Shown one piece after another: positions 35,427-46,100 of a stretch of 64,000 nucleotides of DNA (its first letter is position 1; every line of letters starts with the position of its first letter). The position numbers and the translations under genes are program-made. The stretch lies in the NCBI RefSeq assembly GCF_013868135.1, contig NZ_JACEMU010000004.1:1302001-1366000 (forward strand), read 5' to 3'. This stretch comes from Paracoccus sp. S1E-3. Lineage in GTDB: Bacteria > Pseudomonadota > Alphaproteobacteria > Rhodobacterales > Rhodobacteraceae. The notes below the pieces were generated by a model that had not been told where the DNA came from, searched no databases, and saw only the letters and a list, made by a program, of their open reading frames with translations.

Positions 35427-36506
35427 ATGTTGCCGCCCCGTAACCCCGATGAGATCCTGAAAGCGCGCGGTGCCGATACCCGGCCGGCGAACCGCTTCGA
35501 CCGTCTGGCGACCATCCGCGAACATGACGGCTGGGATATCCCCGAGGAAACCCACCTGCTGCGGACCGAGGTGACAGACGAAACCCCGCGCACGATCATC
35601 ACCCGCAACACCTCGCCCGATGTGCATTTCGACCGCTCGATCAACCCCTATCGCGGTTGCGAGCATGGCTGCATCTACTGCTTCGCCCGGCCCAGCCACG
35701 CCTATTGGGGCCTGTCTCCGGGACTGGATTTTGAAACCAGGATCACGGCCAAGCCAGAGGCGGCGCGCCTGCTGGCCGCCGAAATCGCCAAGCCGCGCTA
35801 CAAAGTCGCGCCCATCGCCTTCGGCACCAATACCGACCCCTATCAGCCGATCGAGGCCAAGCGTCGGATCATGCCCGGCCTGTGGCAGGTGCTGCTGGAC
35901 TGGAACCACCCTGCCAGTCTGGTGACGCGCGGCCAGACGGTGCTGCGCGACCTGCCGCTTCTGGCGGAAATGGCGGCGCGCCGGCTGATCCATGTGGGCG
36001 TTTCCATCACCACGCTGGATGCGGATCTGGCGCGCGCGCTCGAACCGCGCGCGCCCGCGCCTGCCACCCGGCTGCGGATGATCCGCGAGATGGCGGCGGC
36101 GGGCATTCAGGTCCGCGTCATGGTCGCCCCCGTCATCCCGGTCCTGACCGAGCCCGAGCTGGAGCGCATCATGACCGCCGCGCGCGAGGCCGGGGCGACC
36201 CATGCAAGTTCCATCCCCCTGCGCCTGCCGAACGAGGTCGCGCCCCTGTTCCGCGACTGGCTGGACCGCCACCGGCCCGATGCCGCAAAGCATGTGATGA
36301 ACCGGGTGCAGGCGATGCGCGGCGGCCGCGACAATGATCCGCGCTTCGGCAACCGGATGCGCGGCGAGGGGATCGAGGCCGAGCTCCTGCGCAAGCGTTT
36401 CCGGCTGGCGAAGAAGCGGCTGGGTTATGCCGAAACGACCCCGCCGTTGGACTGTTCGCGCTTCGGGCCGCCGCCCCGTGCGGGCGATCAGCTGTCGCTG
36501 TTCTGA
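35427..36506 (+). CDS. PA0069-family radical SAM protein
   Basis: A 359-residue radical SAM protein of the SplB-like family known as PA0069. The cluster ligands are in GCEHGCIYCFARPSH (CxxxCxxC). The surrounding RSINPYRGC and the later APIAFGTNTDPYQPIE are characteristic. The family function is not known to me; a DNA-repair role was suggested by likeness to spore photoproduct lyase. A TTG 18 bases upstream is an alternative start. Confidence 0.9.
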   Translation: MLPPRNPDEILKARGADTRPANRFDRLATIREHDGWDIPEETHLLRTEVTDETPRTIITRNTSPDVHFDRSINPYRGCEHGCIYCFARPSHAYWGLSPGLDFETRITAKPEAARLLAAEIAKPRYKVAPIAFGTNTDPYQPIEAKRRIMPGLWQVLLDWNHPASLVTRGQTVLRDLPLLAEMAARRLIHVGVSITTLDADLARALEPRAPAPATRLRMIREMAAAGIQVRVMVAPVIPVLTEPELERIMTAAREAGATHASSIPLRLPNEVAPLFRDWLDRHRPDAAKHVMNRVQAMRGGRDNDPRFGNRMRGEGIEAELLRKRFRLAKKRLGYAETTPPLDCSRFGPPPRAGDQLSLF

Positions 36507-36967
36507 CCGCCCAGGGGTCCGGGGCGACGCTCCTCGGACAGCAGCACATTGGCCTCGACCTGCCCGAGGCCCGGCAGCGTCATGATCCGGCGGCGCAGGA
36601 TGCGTTCGAAATCGGCAATGTCGCGGGCGACGATGCGCAGGCGATAGTCAAACTGGCCAAGGACGTGCTGAACCAGCTGAACCTCGGGAATGGCGGTCAC
36701 CGCGCGCTCGAATTCCTCGAGGCTGGTGCGGCCCTTGGTCGCCAGCCGGATGCCCAGAAACACGGTGACCCCAAAACCCACAGCGGCATTGTCCAGCACC
36801 ACGTGCTGCCCGGCGATGACGCCTTCCTCCTGCATCCGCCTGATCCGCCGCCAGGTCGCGGGTTGGGTCATGTTCAGCGCCCGCCCGATCTCGGCCGCGC
36901 CTTGGGTTGCGTCCCGCGACAGCAGCCGCAGGATCGCCAGATCGGTCGCGTCGGGTGTGAAGCTCAT
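36488..36967 (-). CDS. Lrp/AsnC-family regulator (second of a tandem pair)
   Basis: A 159-residue regulator with an N-terminal helix-turn-helix (GAAEIGRALNMTQPATWRRIRRM) and a C-terminal RAM/AsnC ligand domain (EVQLVQHVLGQFDYRLRIVARD). It overlaps the upstream Lrp gene by 4 bases (ATGA), and its 3' end runs into that of the radical SAM gene. Such pairs often form hetero-oligomers. Confidence 0.92.
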   Translation of the reverse strand: MSFTPDATDLAILRLLSRDATQGAAEIGRALNMTQPATWRRIRRMQEEGVIAGQHVVLDNAAVGFGVTVFLGIRLATKGRTSLEEFERAVTAIPEVQLVQHVLGQFDYRLRIVARDIADFERILRRRIMTLPGLGQVEANVLLSEERRPGPLGGQNSDS

Positions 36968-37419
36968 AGCGGCAACTCGACGCTGTTCTTGATGGTCGAG
37001 ACCAGCATCAGCGCCTCACTCGTCTCGACCTGAGGCAGCGTCAGGATGCGTTCGCGATACAGCTGCTGCCAATGCGCCATATCCCGCGCGATCACCGACA
37101 GACGGAAATCGACACTGCCCAGAAATGTCTGGATCTCGATGACCTCAGGCACCGCGCGGGCGGCGGCGGTGAATTCGTCGAAGGCGCGCGGATTGGTCTT
37201 GTCGAGGGTGAAGCGCAGGCTGACCTCGACCTCATAACCCAGCTTGCGCCAGTCGATGCGGGCTTCCTGCGCAACGATGGCACCGCTGGCGCGCAGCTTT
37301 TCCAGCCGTCGCCACAGGGTTGCGGGCGTGACGCCTGCGCGTTCGGCAAGGCGCGCGGCGGGCTGATCGGGGTCGGCCAGAAGCTGACGCAGGATTCGGC
37401 GGTCGGTGGCGTCGGGCAT
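36964..37419 (-). CDS. Lrp/AsnC-family regulator (first of a tandem pair)
   Basis: A 151-residue regulator with the same plan: a helix-turn-helix in ARLAERAGVTPATLWRRLEKL and a RAM domain in EVIEIQTFLGSVDFRLSVIARD. It is transcribed away from ilvC, and the shared upstream region is AT-rich. Control of ilvC by branched-chain amino acids is the obvious inference from position. Confidence 0.93.
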   Translation of the reverse strand: MPDATDRRILRQLLADPDQPAARLAERAGVTPATLWRRLEKLRASGAIVAQEARIDWRKLGYEVEVSLRFTLDKTNPRAFDEFTAAARAVPEVIEIQTFLGSVDFRLSVIARDMAHWQQLYRERILTLPQVETSEALMLVSTIKNSVELPL

Positions 37420-38572
<1,153 letters not shown>

Positions 38573-38595
38573 GTTCTGCGGTTTGAGTAATCAGG

Positions 38596-38624
38596 AAGGC
38601 CCGGGGAAATCCCGGGCCTTTTAT
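38596..38624 (+). terminator. Rho-independent terminator of ilvC
   Basis: A 10-base stem AAGGCCCGGG (38596-38605) pairs with 38611-38620 around a 5-base loop and is followed by TTATATATT, 23 bases after the ilvC stop. Confidence 0.9.
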
Positions 38625-38661
38625 ATATTACGGCACCGCAACGACATATCATGAAGTTGGT

Positions 38662-38889
38662 CTAAGGAGTCACAATCAGATCCGCTAGCGTCATCGCGGA
38701 CTCGAATGACAACGCTTTTCCCAAGATAGTAATTCCACGTTGGCTAGGCAGATCCGTCGCCTCAAACACAAAGTAGCCTTCATACCCCATGTGAGCCGCT
38801 CCACAATCTTCGATTGTGCCACGCGAAAGACTCGCGATATGCAAGGAACGTCCGTTTCCTATTTGTTTTGTCGCGAGGAATTCATCCAT
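38662..38889 (-). CDS. Small unrecognised protein, start overlaps the opposite gene
   Basis: A 75-residue protein beginning MDEFLATKQIGNGRSLHI, with SRGTIEDCGAAHMGYEGYFV and a hydrophobic end ESAMTLADLIV. It has no signal peptide or recognisable DNA-binding motif. GGGAGA stands 7 bases before the ATG. Its start codon occupies 38887-38889 and overlaps that of the opposite gene (38888-38890) within CATG. A longer reading to 38934 is possible but lacks a ribosome site. AT-richer than its neighbours. Confidence 0.6.
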   Translation of the reverse strand: MDEFLATKQIGNGRSLHIASLSRGTIEDCGAAHMGYEGYFVFEATDLPSQRGITILGKALSFESAMTLADLIVTP

Positions 38890-39586
38890 GCCGAAATCTC
38901 CCAGAATTTCTGTGAACGACCTTGCGCTCTTCATGGTGTCGTCAACTACCGGTCAGCTTGGGATTGTAAAGCGGGCGAAAAGCCCGCAGACGCCACCAAT
39001 CATTCGCTACAAAGATGCCCGACCCGCCATAGTCAGCCATCTTACAGATCCAGGCCGGAACGTGAATCCCCTTATCTCTGCTGAGCAGATGCTTCGGCAG
39101 CGGACTGCCGATATGGCTGAGTCGTCGCTTAGGCAAGATGACGCCAAGAAGTCGATTGAGGTTATTCATGCTGTGCAGGGCATGCATAACCAGTTGGCAA
39201 CATATGAATTCGTCGCAGCGCCATACAAGCAAGAGAAGTTGGTGATCTCTGGGGTCGAGGTGTCAGTCTATGCAGACATGTTGGTGCATGGGGTATCGAA
39301 AGGTGTTGATCAGATCGGCGCGGCAGTCCTGAGAATGACGCAGGATGACGCCGCAACATCAGCCGCAATTGAGAAACGGAGGACTATGGGTCTATACGTC
39401 GCCACTTTGGCAAGACTTCATGTGGACCAAAACATTGCGTCCAACAGGACCCCAGCAAACCGACTATGTATGTCCATAGATATTCAACATGGCGAAGCAT
39501 TCGTGGCGCCGAACTCGAACGCCCGCCGCATTGCAGATCTTACAGCCGCTTGCCAAATGATCGCAGCTCTTTGGACGGGAGCGTAA
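38888..39586 (+). CDS. Unrecognised protein, divergent partner of the small gene
   Basis: A 232-residue soluble protein. Notable segments are RISVNDLALFMVSSTTGQLG, LISAEQMLRQRTADMAESSL, VISGVEVSVYADMLVHG, then MGLYVATLARLHVDQNIA and CMSIDIQHGEAFVAPNS near the end. The middle pattern (a strand ending in Asp, then IGAAVLRM) could suit a nuclease-like fold, but no catalytic Glu-x-Lys is clear, so I assign no function. GAGGAA lies 8 bases before the ATG at 38888. The gene pair lies in an AT-richer insert between ilvC and a GST gene. Confidence 0.65.
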   Translation: MPKSPRISVNDLALFMVSSTTGQLGIVKRAKSPQTPPIIRYKDARPAIVSHLTDPGRNVNPLISAEQMLRQRTADMAESSLRQDDAKKSIEVIHAVQGMHNQLATYEFVAAPYKQEKLVISGVEVSVYADMLVHGVSKGVDQIGAAVLRMTQDDAATSAAIEKRRTMGLYVATLARLHVDQNIASNRTPANRLCMSIDIQHGEAFVAPNSNARRIADLTAACQMIAALWTGA

Positions 39587-39608
39587 AACTGCCCCAGTCC
39601 AGCTGTCG

Positions 39609-39644
39609 ACAGGGCGGAAAGTGAGGTCCACACTTCCGCCCTGT
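39609..39644 (+). terminator. Terminator after the unrecognised gene
   Basis: An 11-base stem ACAGGGCGGAA (39609-39619) pairs with 39634-39644, 22 bases past the stop. There is no long T-run after it, so efficiency is uncertain. Confidence 0.5.
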
Positions 39645-39701
39645 GATCTTCACTCGCTGGATCGCACAAGGTGTATTGTACTTAACGGGGGGCGAGAGCA
39701 C

Positions 39702-40574
39702 CTATCCGCCTGCCTCTACCTTATCCTGCGTCCGCAGCTCAAAATCCGACGCGTCATGCCGCTCCCACAGCTGACCTGACGGATCGCCCGAAGTCCGGTT
39801 GACCATCAGCCCGCGCTGCACCGCCGGGCGGGCCGCCACCTCATCATTCCAGCGGATCACGTTTTTATAGCTCTGACCGTCCAGGAAGGTCGCGGCGTCG
39901 CCGTAGGCGCCGCCGGTGGCGATGCGGCCATACCACGGGAAGATCGCCATATCGGCAATGGAATATTCCGCGCCCGCCATGAAGCGGTTGCCGGCCAGAT
40001 GGCGGTCCAGCACGTCAAGCTGACGCTTCACCTCCATCGTATAGCGATCGATGGCGTATTTGATCTTCACCGGCGCGTAATGGAAGAAATGCCCGAAGCC
40101 GCCGCCAAGAAAGGGCGCGGCGCCCATCTGCCAGAACAGCCAGTTCAGCGCCTGCGTGCGCGGCGCCAGTTCCTTCGGCAGAAACGCCCCGAATTTCTCG
40201 GCCAGATAGAGCAGGATCGAACCCGATTCGAACACCCGCAGCGGCGGGCTCACCGAATGGTCCATCAGCGCAGGGATCTTCGAATTCGGGTTCACCTCGA
40301 CAAAGCCGCTGCCGAACTGGTCGCCATCGCCGATGCGGATCAGCCAGCCGTCGTATTCGGCGCCCGTATGGCCGGCCGCCAGCAACTCCTCCAGCATGAT
40401 GGTGACCTTCTGCCCGTTCGGCGTGGCCAGCGAATAGAGCTGAAGCGGATGCTTGCCGATGGGGAGCGCCTTGTCATGGGTCGCCCCGGCGATGGGGCGG
40501 TTGATGCTGGCGAACTCGCCGCCATTCGGGGCCTCCCATGTCCAGACCTTCGGAGGGATGTATTCTTCGCTCAT
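39702..40574 (-). CDS. yghU: Glutathione S-transferase of the YghU type
   Basis: A 290-residue protein of the nu-class GST family, whose E. coli members YghU and YfcG reduce disulfides with glutathione. The N-terminal extension (YIPPKVWTWEAPNGGEFASI) and the thioredoxin-fold part LYSLATPNGQKVTIMLEELL are specific for this type. The C-terminal helical domain carries GAEYSIADMAIFPWYGRI. Single gene. Confidence 0.92.
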   Translation of the reverse strand: MSEEYIPPKVWTWEAPNGGEFASINRPIAGATHDKALPIGKHPLQLYSLATPNGQKVTIMLEELLAAGHTGAEYDGWLIRIGDGDQFGSGFVEVNPNSKIPALMDHSVSPPLRVFESGSILLYLAEKFGAFLPKELAPRTQALNWLFWQMGAAPFLGGGFGHFFHYAPVKIKYAIDRYTMEVKRQLDVLDRHLAGNRFMAGAEYSIADMAIFPWYGRIATGGAYGDAATFLDGQSYKNVIRWNDEVAARPAVQRGLMVNRTSGDPSGQLWERHDASDFELRTQDKVEAGG

Positions 40575-40633
40575 GGCGTGTCCTGTCCATAACCGGTTGT
40601 GTCACACCGAACTGTAGCCGTTCCGGCGCAAAA

Positions 40634-41551
40634 TCAACCCCCAGGCCCGCGCCACAGCCGCCCGTCGATCAGCGCGAGGCCCAGACCGATCAGCACCATG
40701 CCGGCGATCTGGCGCGGCAGCAGCGCCTCGGACAGGAAGGCGATGCCCAGCAGGATCGCGCTGATCGGGATCAGGAAGGTGACCAGCAGCAGGTTGGTGG
40801 CCCCGGCGGTGGCGAGGATGCGGAAATACAGGAAATAGGCAAAGGCGGTCGAAATCGCGGCCACGCCGATCAGCGCTGCAATCGCATCCCAGCCGGGTGT
40901 AGGGAGCGTCCATGGCCGGTCGACGATCAGCACCAGGGGCAGCAGAATGACGCTGGAGGCAATCACCTGCCCCGTCGCGGTAGCCATGGGCGAAACCCCC
41001 ATCGCCTTGAACCGACGCCCGAAAATTCCCGCGAAGGCGTAGGAGGCCGCACCGGCGAGGATCATCATCTGTGCACCCGGATGACCGCCCAGCCTGCTGA
41101 ACGTATCGGGTCCGACCATCACCGCCACCCCCAGAAAACCCACGATCACCCCGGCAAGCTTGCCGCGCGTCAGCTTTTCATCCCCTGTCAGCAGGTGGGC
41201 GAAGATCACCCCGAACAGCGGCGTGGCCGCGTTCAGGATCGACGCCACACCCGAGGCCACGGATTGCTGCCCGGCCACGATCAGCGAGAACGGGATGACA
41301 TTGTTCAGCATCCCCATGCCGAAGAAGGCCTGCCAAACCCTGCCGCCGCGGGGCAGGCGCTGCCCGGTCAGGCGCAGCGCCCCCAGCAGGATCACCGCCG
41401 CCAGCGCCACCCGGCAGACGACCACGGTAAAGACCGGCAATTGCCGCACGGCGATCTCGTTGAAGAAGAACGACCCGCCCCAGACGACCGAGAGAGTCAG
41501 CAGCATCGCCCATTCGCGGGCGGTCATCGAACGGCTGGTGATCTGGGTCAT
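40634..41551 (-). CDS. EamA/DMT-family transporter
   Basis: A 305-residue membrane protein with ten predicted segments in two EamA halves (TLSVVWGGSFFFNEIAV starts the first; AGAASYAFAGIFGRRF starts the second). Family members export amino acids or other metabolites. The ATG at 41551 is preceded by GGAG; a longer open reading is not supported. It lies divergent from the MATE gene. Confidence 0.88.
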   Translation of the reverse strand: MTQITSRSMTAREWAMLLTLSVVWGGSFFFNEIAVRQLPVFTVVVCRVALAAVILLGALRLTGQRLPRGGRVWQAFFGMGMLNNVIPFSLIVAGQQSVASGVASILNAATPLFGVIFAHLLTGDEKLTRGKLAGVIVGFLGVAVMVGPDTFSRLGGHPGAQMMILAGAASYAFAGIFGRRFKAMGVSPMATATGQVIASSVILLPLVLIVDRPWTLPTPGWDAIAALIGVAAISTAFAYFLYFRILATAGATNLLLVTFLIPISAILLGIAFLSEALLPRQIAGMVLIGLGLALIDGRLWRGPGG

Positions 41552-41715
41552 GGCGCGGCTCCATTCCGGGAACAGCCTATGGCTAGCAGCCGGCAAGGAC
41601 ATGCGCAGCCGCAAAACGGGCGCCACATCGGGGCCTGACTTCCGCCGGACAGCGCACTAAGAATCGGAAGACATCCCGCGCCGCCGGCGAGCGGCTCTTC
41701 AGCAAGGATAGGCGC

Positions 41716-43176
41716 ATGAGATCCGGCAACAACCTCGTCACGGCGCCCATCGCCTCGACCTTGCTGGCATTCGCGCTGCCGACGCTGGCGTCGAGCGTCC
41801 TGCAATCGGCCAACGGCTCCATCGACACGGTCTGGGTGGGGCGGTTGATCGGCCCGGATGCGGTGGCGGCGACCACCAACGGGAACCTGGTGATGTTCCT
41901 GATGACCGCCTTCGTCTTCGGCTTCGGAATGGCGGCGACGATTCTGGTCGGGCAGTCCTTCGGCCGTGGCGATCTCGATTCCGCGCGGCGCGTGGTGGGC
42001 ACGGCGGTGGGCACCTTCGTCCCTGTGGCGCTGATTCTCGCGTTGGTGGGTTGGGTGCTGGCCCCGCATGTGCTGGCCGCGCTCGGGACCGATCCGGCGA
42101 TCGTGCCGCTGGCGCGTGCGTTTCTGAAGCTGACCTTCCTCGCATTGCCCGCGATCCTGTTGATGACCATGCTGATGATGGCGCTGCGGGGCAGCGGCGA
42201 TGCCATCACGCCCCTGATCTTCATGGCGCTGGCGGCGCTGCTGGATGTGGCGCTGAACCCGGTCTTCATCCTGGGCCTTGGCCCCGCCCCCGCGATGGGG
42301 ATCGGCGGCTCTGCCTTTGCCATGGCGGTTGCCAACTATGCAGCCTTGGCGACGATGCTGGCCTATATCTATGCGCGCGACCTTCCCCTGCGGCTGCGCG
42401 GGGACGAACTGCGCTATCTGATCCCTGACCGCCAGATCCTGCCCTTGATGCTGCGCAAGGGGCTGCCGATGGGGATCCAGATGATCGTGGTCTCGGGCTC
42501 GATGCTGGCGATGATGCGAATGATCAACGGGCTTGGCGTCGATACCACCGCCGCCTTCGGGGCGACCCAGCAGCTGTGGACCTATGTGCAGATGCCGGCG
42601 ATGGCGCTAGGTGCTGCGGTCAGCGCGATGGCGGCGCAGAATATCGGCGCGGGCCGTTGGGACCGGGTCACCCGCATCACCGAGGTCGGCGTGATCTATG
42701 CGGTCGCGCTGACCGGCGTGCTGGTCGGGCTGCTGATCCTCGCCGACCGGCAGGCGATGCAGATCTTCCTCGGCGCCAGCCCCGCCGCCATTGAAATCGG
42801 CACCCATATCGCGCGGCTGGCGACCTGGGGCTTCATCCCCTTCGGCATGACCATGGTGCTGTTCGCCACCGTGCGCGCGAACGGTCAGGTGGTCTGGCCG
42901 CTGATCATCCTGTTCATCTCGCTGTTCGGGATCCGGCTGGGCTTTGCTTACGGGCTGCAGCCTTATCTGGGCAGCGACGCGATCTGGTACAGCTTCCCCG
43001 CCGCCATGATCGCCACCATGGTGATGGCGTTCCTGCTGTATCGCTTTGGCAATTGGCGCGGGGCCCATGCGATGGATATCGCACCCGAAGCCCATCCCCC
43101 GGCGGCCGCGCTTTATACCGAGGCCGGGCCGCCCGGCACCCCCACCGCCGGTCAGGCCCCGCCCTTGCGGGAATAG
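41716..43176 (+). CDS. MATE-family efflux transporter
   Basis: A 486-residue antiporter with about twelve segments. The opening FALPTLASSVLQSANGSIDT and the repeat halves beginning PILLMTMLMMALRGSGDA-like and MQMPAMALGAAVSAMAAQNIG are typical. MATE proteins expel cationic drugs or metabolites using Na+ or H+. It ends immediately against the convergent dnaE stop. Confidence 0.92.
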   Translation: MRSGNNLVTAPIASTLLAFALPTLASSVLQSANGSIDTVWVGRLIGPDAVAATTNGNLVMFLMTAFVFGFGMAATILVGQSFGRGDLDSARRVVGTAVGTFVPVALILALVGWVLAPHVLAALGTDPAIVPLARAFLKLTFLALPAILLMTMLMMALRGSGDAITPLIFMALAALLDVALNPVFILGLGPAPAMGIGGSAFAMAVANYAALATMLAYIYARDLPLRLRGDELRYLIPDRQILPLMLRKGLPMGIQMIVVSGSMLAMMRMINGLGVDTTAAFGATQQLWTYVQMPAMALGAAVSAMAAQNIGAGRWDRVTRITEVGVIYAVALTGVLVGLLILADRQAMQIFLGASPAAIEIGTHIARLATWGFIPFGMTMVLFATVRANGQVVWPLIILFISLFGIRLGFAYGLQPYLGSDAIWYSFPAAMIATMVMAFLLYRFGNWRGAHAMDIAPEAHPPAAALYTEAGPPGTPTAGQAPPLRE

Positions 43177-46100
43177 CTATTCCTCGGTCACGTCCAGCAC
43201 GCCCGGCACGACTCGCAGGCGCTGGCGGGCGGCGGGGCCGACAGGCGCATCGGCGCAGATTTCGATGTCGTAAACCTCATCGCCCTCGTGGACGCGCAGG
43301 ACCAGCTTGCCGGGGCGCCCCTTGCGTTCGGCGCGCAGGCTCTCGACCGTCTGGGACAGGCCGGCGATATCGACCCCATTGGCGACCGAGATCGCCAGCA
43401 CCGCGGGTCCGACATTGGCGATCGCATCCTCCAGCGACCTGACCGAGCGGATCAGCATCTTGACCTCATCGCCCTGCGGTTCGACCTGCACCTGCATGAC
43501 GACGTTATTGCCCGATTCCAGCAGGGCGCGGCTGGTCTCCAGCGTGTCCGAGAACACCACCGCCTCGTAAAGGCCGGTGGGGTCCGACGCCCCGACAAAG
43601 GCGAAGCGATTGCCCTTGGCGGATTTCTTTTCCTGCCGCGACGAAATCGTGCCGGCAATGCTGGTGACCAGCGGACCCGCGGCGGCCGCCTCGCGGATCT
43701 CGGCCAGGGTCGCGCATTCGATGCGGCGCAGCGCGGGCAGGTAGTCGTCGATGGGATGGCCCGACAGATAGAAGCCGATGGCCTGATGCTCCTGTCCCAG
43801 CTTTTCCATCGGCAGCCAGACCGGCGCCAGAACCGGGCGCGGCGGCGGCAGATCCTCGCCCCCGCCGAACAGCGAGGACTGGTTCGAGGCCGCCTGATCG
43901 TGGGACGCAGCCGAAAACGCCACCAGCCCGTCAAGGCTGGCCAGCACGCGGGCGCGATTGTCGTCCAGCAGATCAAAGGCCCCGGCCTTGGCCATCATCT
44001 CCAGCGCCCGCTTGCCGACCCGGCGCAGATCGACGCGACGGGCGAAATCCACCAGCGAGACGAAAGCCTTGTCGCCGCGCGCAGCGACGATGGCGCGCAT
44101 CGCCTCGACGCCGACGCCTTTCAGGGCGCCGAGCGCATAATGGATGCGGCCCCCGTGCACGGTGAAGGTCGCGCCGGAACGGTTGACGCAAGGCGGCACC
44201 ACCTCGATCCCCATCCGGTCGACCTCGCGCTTATAGACGGCGAGTTTGTCGGTCAGGTGAATATCGCAGTTCATCACGGCGGCCATGAATTCGACCGGAT
44301 GGTTGGCCTTCAGCCATGCGGTCTGATAGCTGACCACGGCATAGGCGGCGGCGTGGGATTTGTTGAAGCCGTAATTCGCAAACTTCTCCAGCAGGTCGAA
44401 AACCTCGCCCGCCTTCTGCTTGTCGACGCCGTTCGCCATCGCACCTTCGACGAATTTCGGGCGTTCCTTGGCCATTTCCTCGGCGATCTTCTTGCCCATG
44501 GCGCGGCGCAGCAGGTCAGCCCCCCCGAGGCTGTAACCCGCCATCACCTGCGCGATCTGCATCACCTGTTCCTGATAGACGATGATGCCCTGCGTTTCGG
44601 CCAGAATGGGATCGATGCTGGGATGAAGCGATTCCAGTTCCCGCAGGCCGTTCTTCACCTCGCAATAGGTGGGAATGTTTTCCATCGGCCCGGGACGATA
44701 GAGGGCCACCAGCGCCACGATGTCCTCGATACAGGTGGGCTTCATGCGCCGCAGCGCATCCATCATGCCCGAGCTTTCGACCTGGAACACCGCCACCGTG
44801 CGCGCGCTGGCGAACAGGTCATAGCTGGGCTTGTCGTCCAGCGGGATGGCGTTGATCTCGTCGACCGCGCCTTCGGGCGGGTCGTAAAGCTGGCGGCCGT
44901 CGGGGCCGATATGCAGATGCCGGCCCGATCCCCGGATCAGATCGACCGCGTTCTGGATCACCGTCAGCGTCTTCAGGCCCAGAAAGTCGAACTTCACCAG
45001 CCCGGCCTGTTCCACCCATTTCATGTTGAACTGCGTGGCCGGCATATCCGAGGCCGGATCGCGATAGAGCGGCACCAGCTGGTCCAGCGGCCGGTCGCCG
45101 ATCACCACACCGGCGGCATGGGTCGAGGCGTTGCGATACAGCCCCTCGACCTTCTCGGCGTAATCCAGCAGGCGGGCCACGACTTCCTCGGCATCGCGGG
45201 CCTCGCGCAGGCGGGGTTCCTCGGCGAGCGCCTTGGTCACGCTGACCGGCTTCACCCCGTCCAGCGGGATCATTTTCGACAACCGGTCCACCTGCCCGAA
45301 AGGCAGTTGCAGTACCCGGCCCACATCGCGCACGGCAGCCTTGGACAACAACGCGCCGAAGGTGATGATCTGGCCGACCTTCTCGGCCCCGTATTTCTCC
45401 TGCACATAGTGGATCACCTCCTCGCGGCGGTCCATACAGAAGTCGATGTCGAAGTCTGGCATGCTGACGCGCTCGGGGTTCAGGAAGCGTTCGAACAGCA
45501 GCGAGTAGCGCAGGGGATCAAGGTCGGTAATGGTCAGCGCATAGGCCACCAGCGACCCCGCGCCCGATCCACGGCCAGGCCCGACCGGAATCCCGTGATC
45601 CTTGGCCCATTTGATGAAATCGGCAACGATCAGGAAATAGCCCGGAAAGCCCATCTGTTCGATGATGCCCAGCTCGAAATCCAGCCGCGCCTGATATTCC
45701 TCGAGCGATACGGCATGGGGGATGATCGCCAGCCGGGCGGCCAGACCCTCACGGGCCTGGCGGCGCAATTCTTCCACCTCGTCATCAGCGAAGCGGGGCA
45801 GGATCGGCTTGTGCTTCGACACCGCGAAGGCGCAGCGGCGCGCGATCTCGACGGTGTTTTCGATCGCCTCGGGCAGATCCGCGAACAGGACCGCCATTTC
45901 CTCGGGCGATTTGAAATCATGGTTGGGCGTCAGGCGCCGGCGCGGCTGGGACTGGTCGACATAGGCGCGCTCGGCGATGCAGATCAGCGCGTCATGGGCC
46001 TCGAACATCTCGGGCTTGGGGAAATAGACATCATTGGTCGCGACCAGCGGCAGCGCCAGCGCATAGGCGAGACGGATCATCTCCTCCTCTGTGGCGGCCT

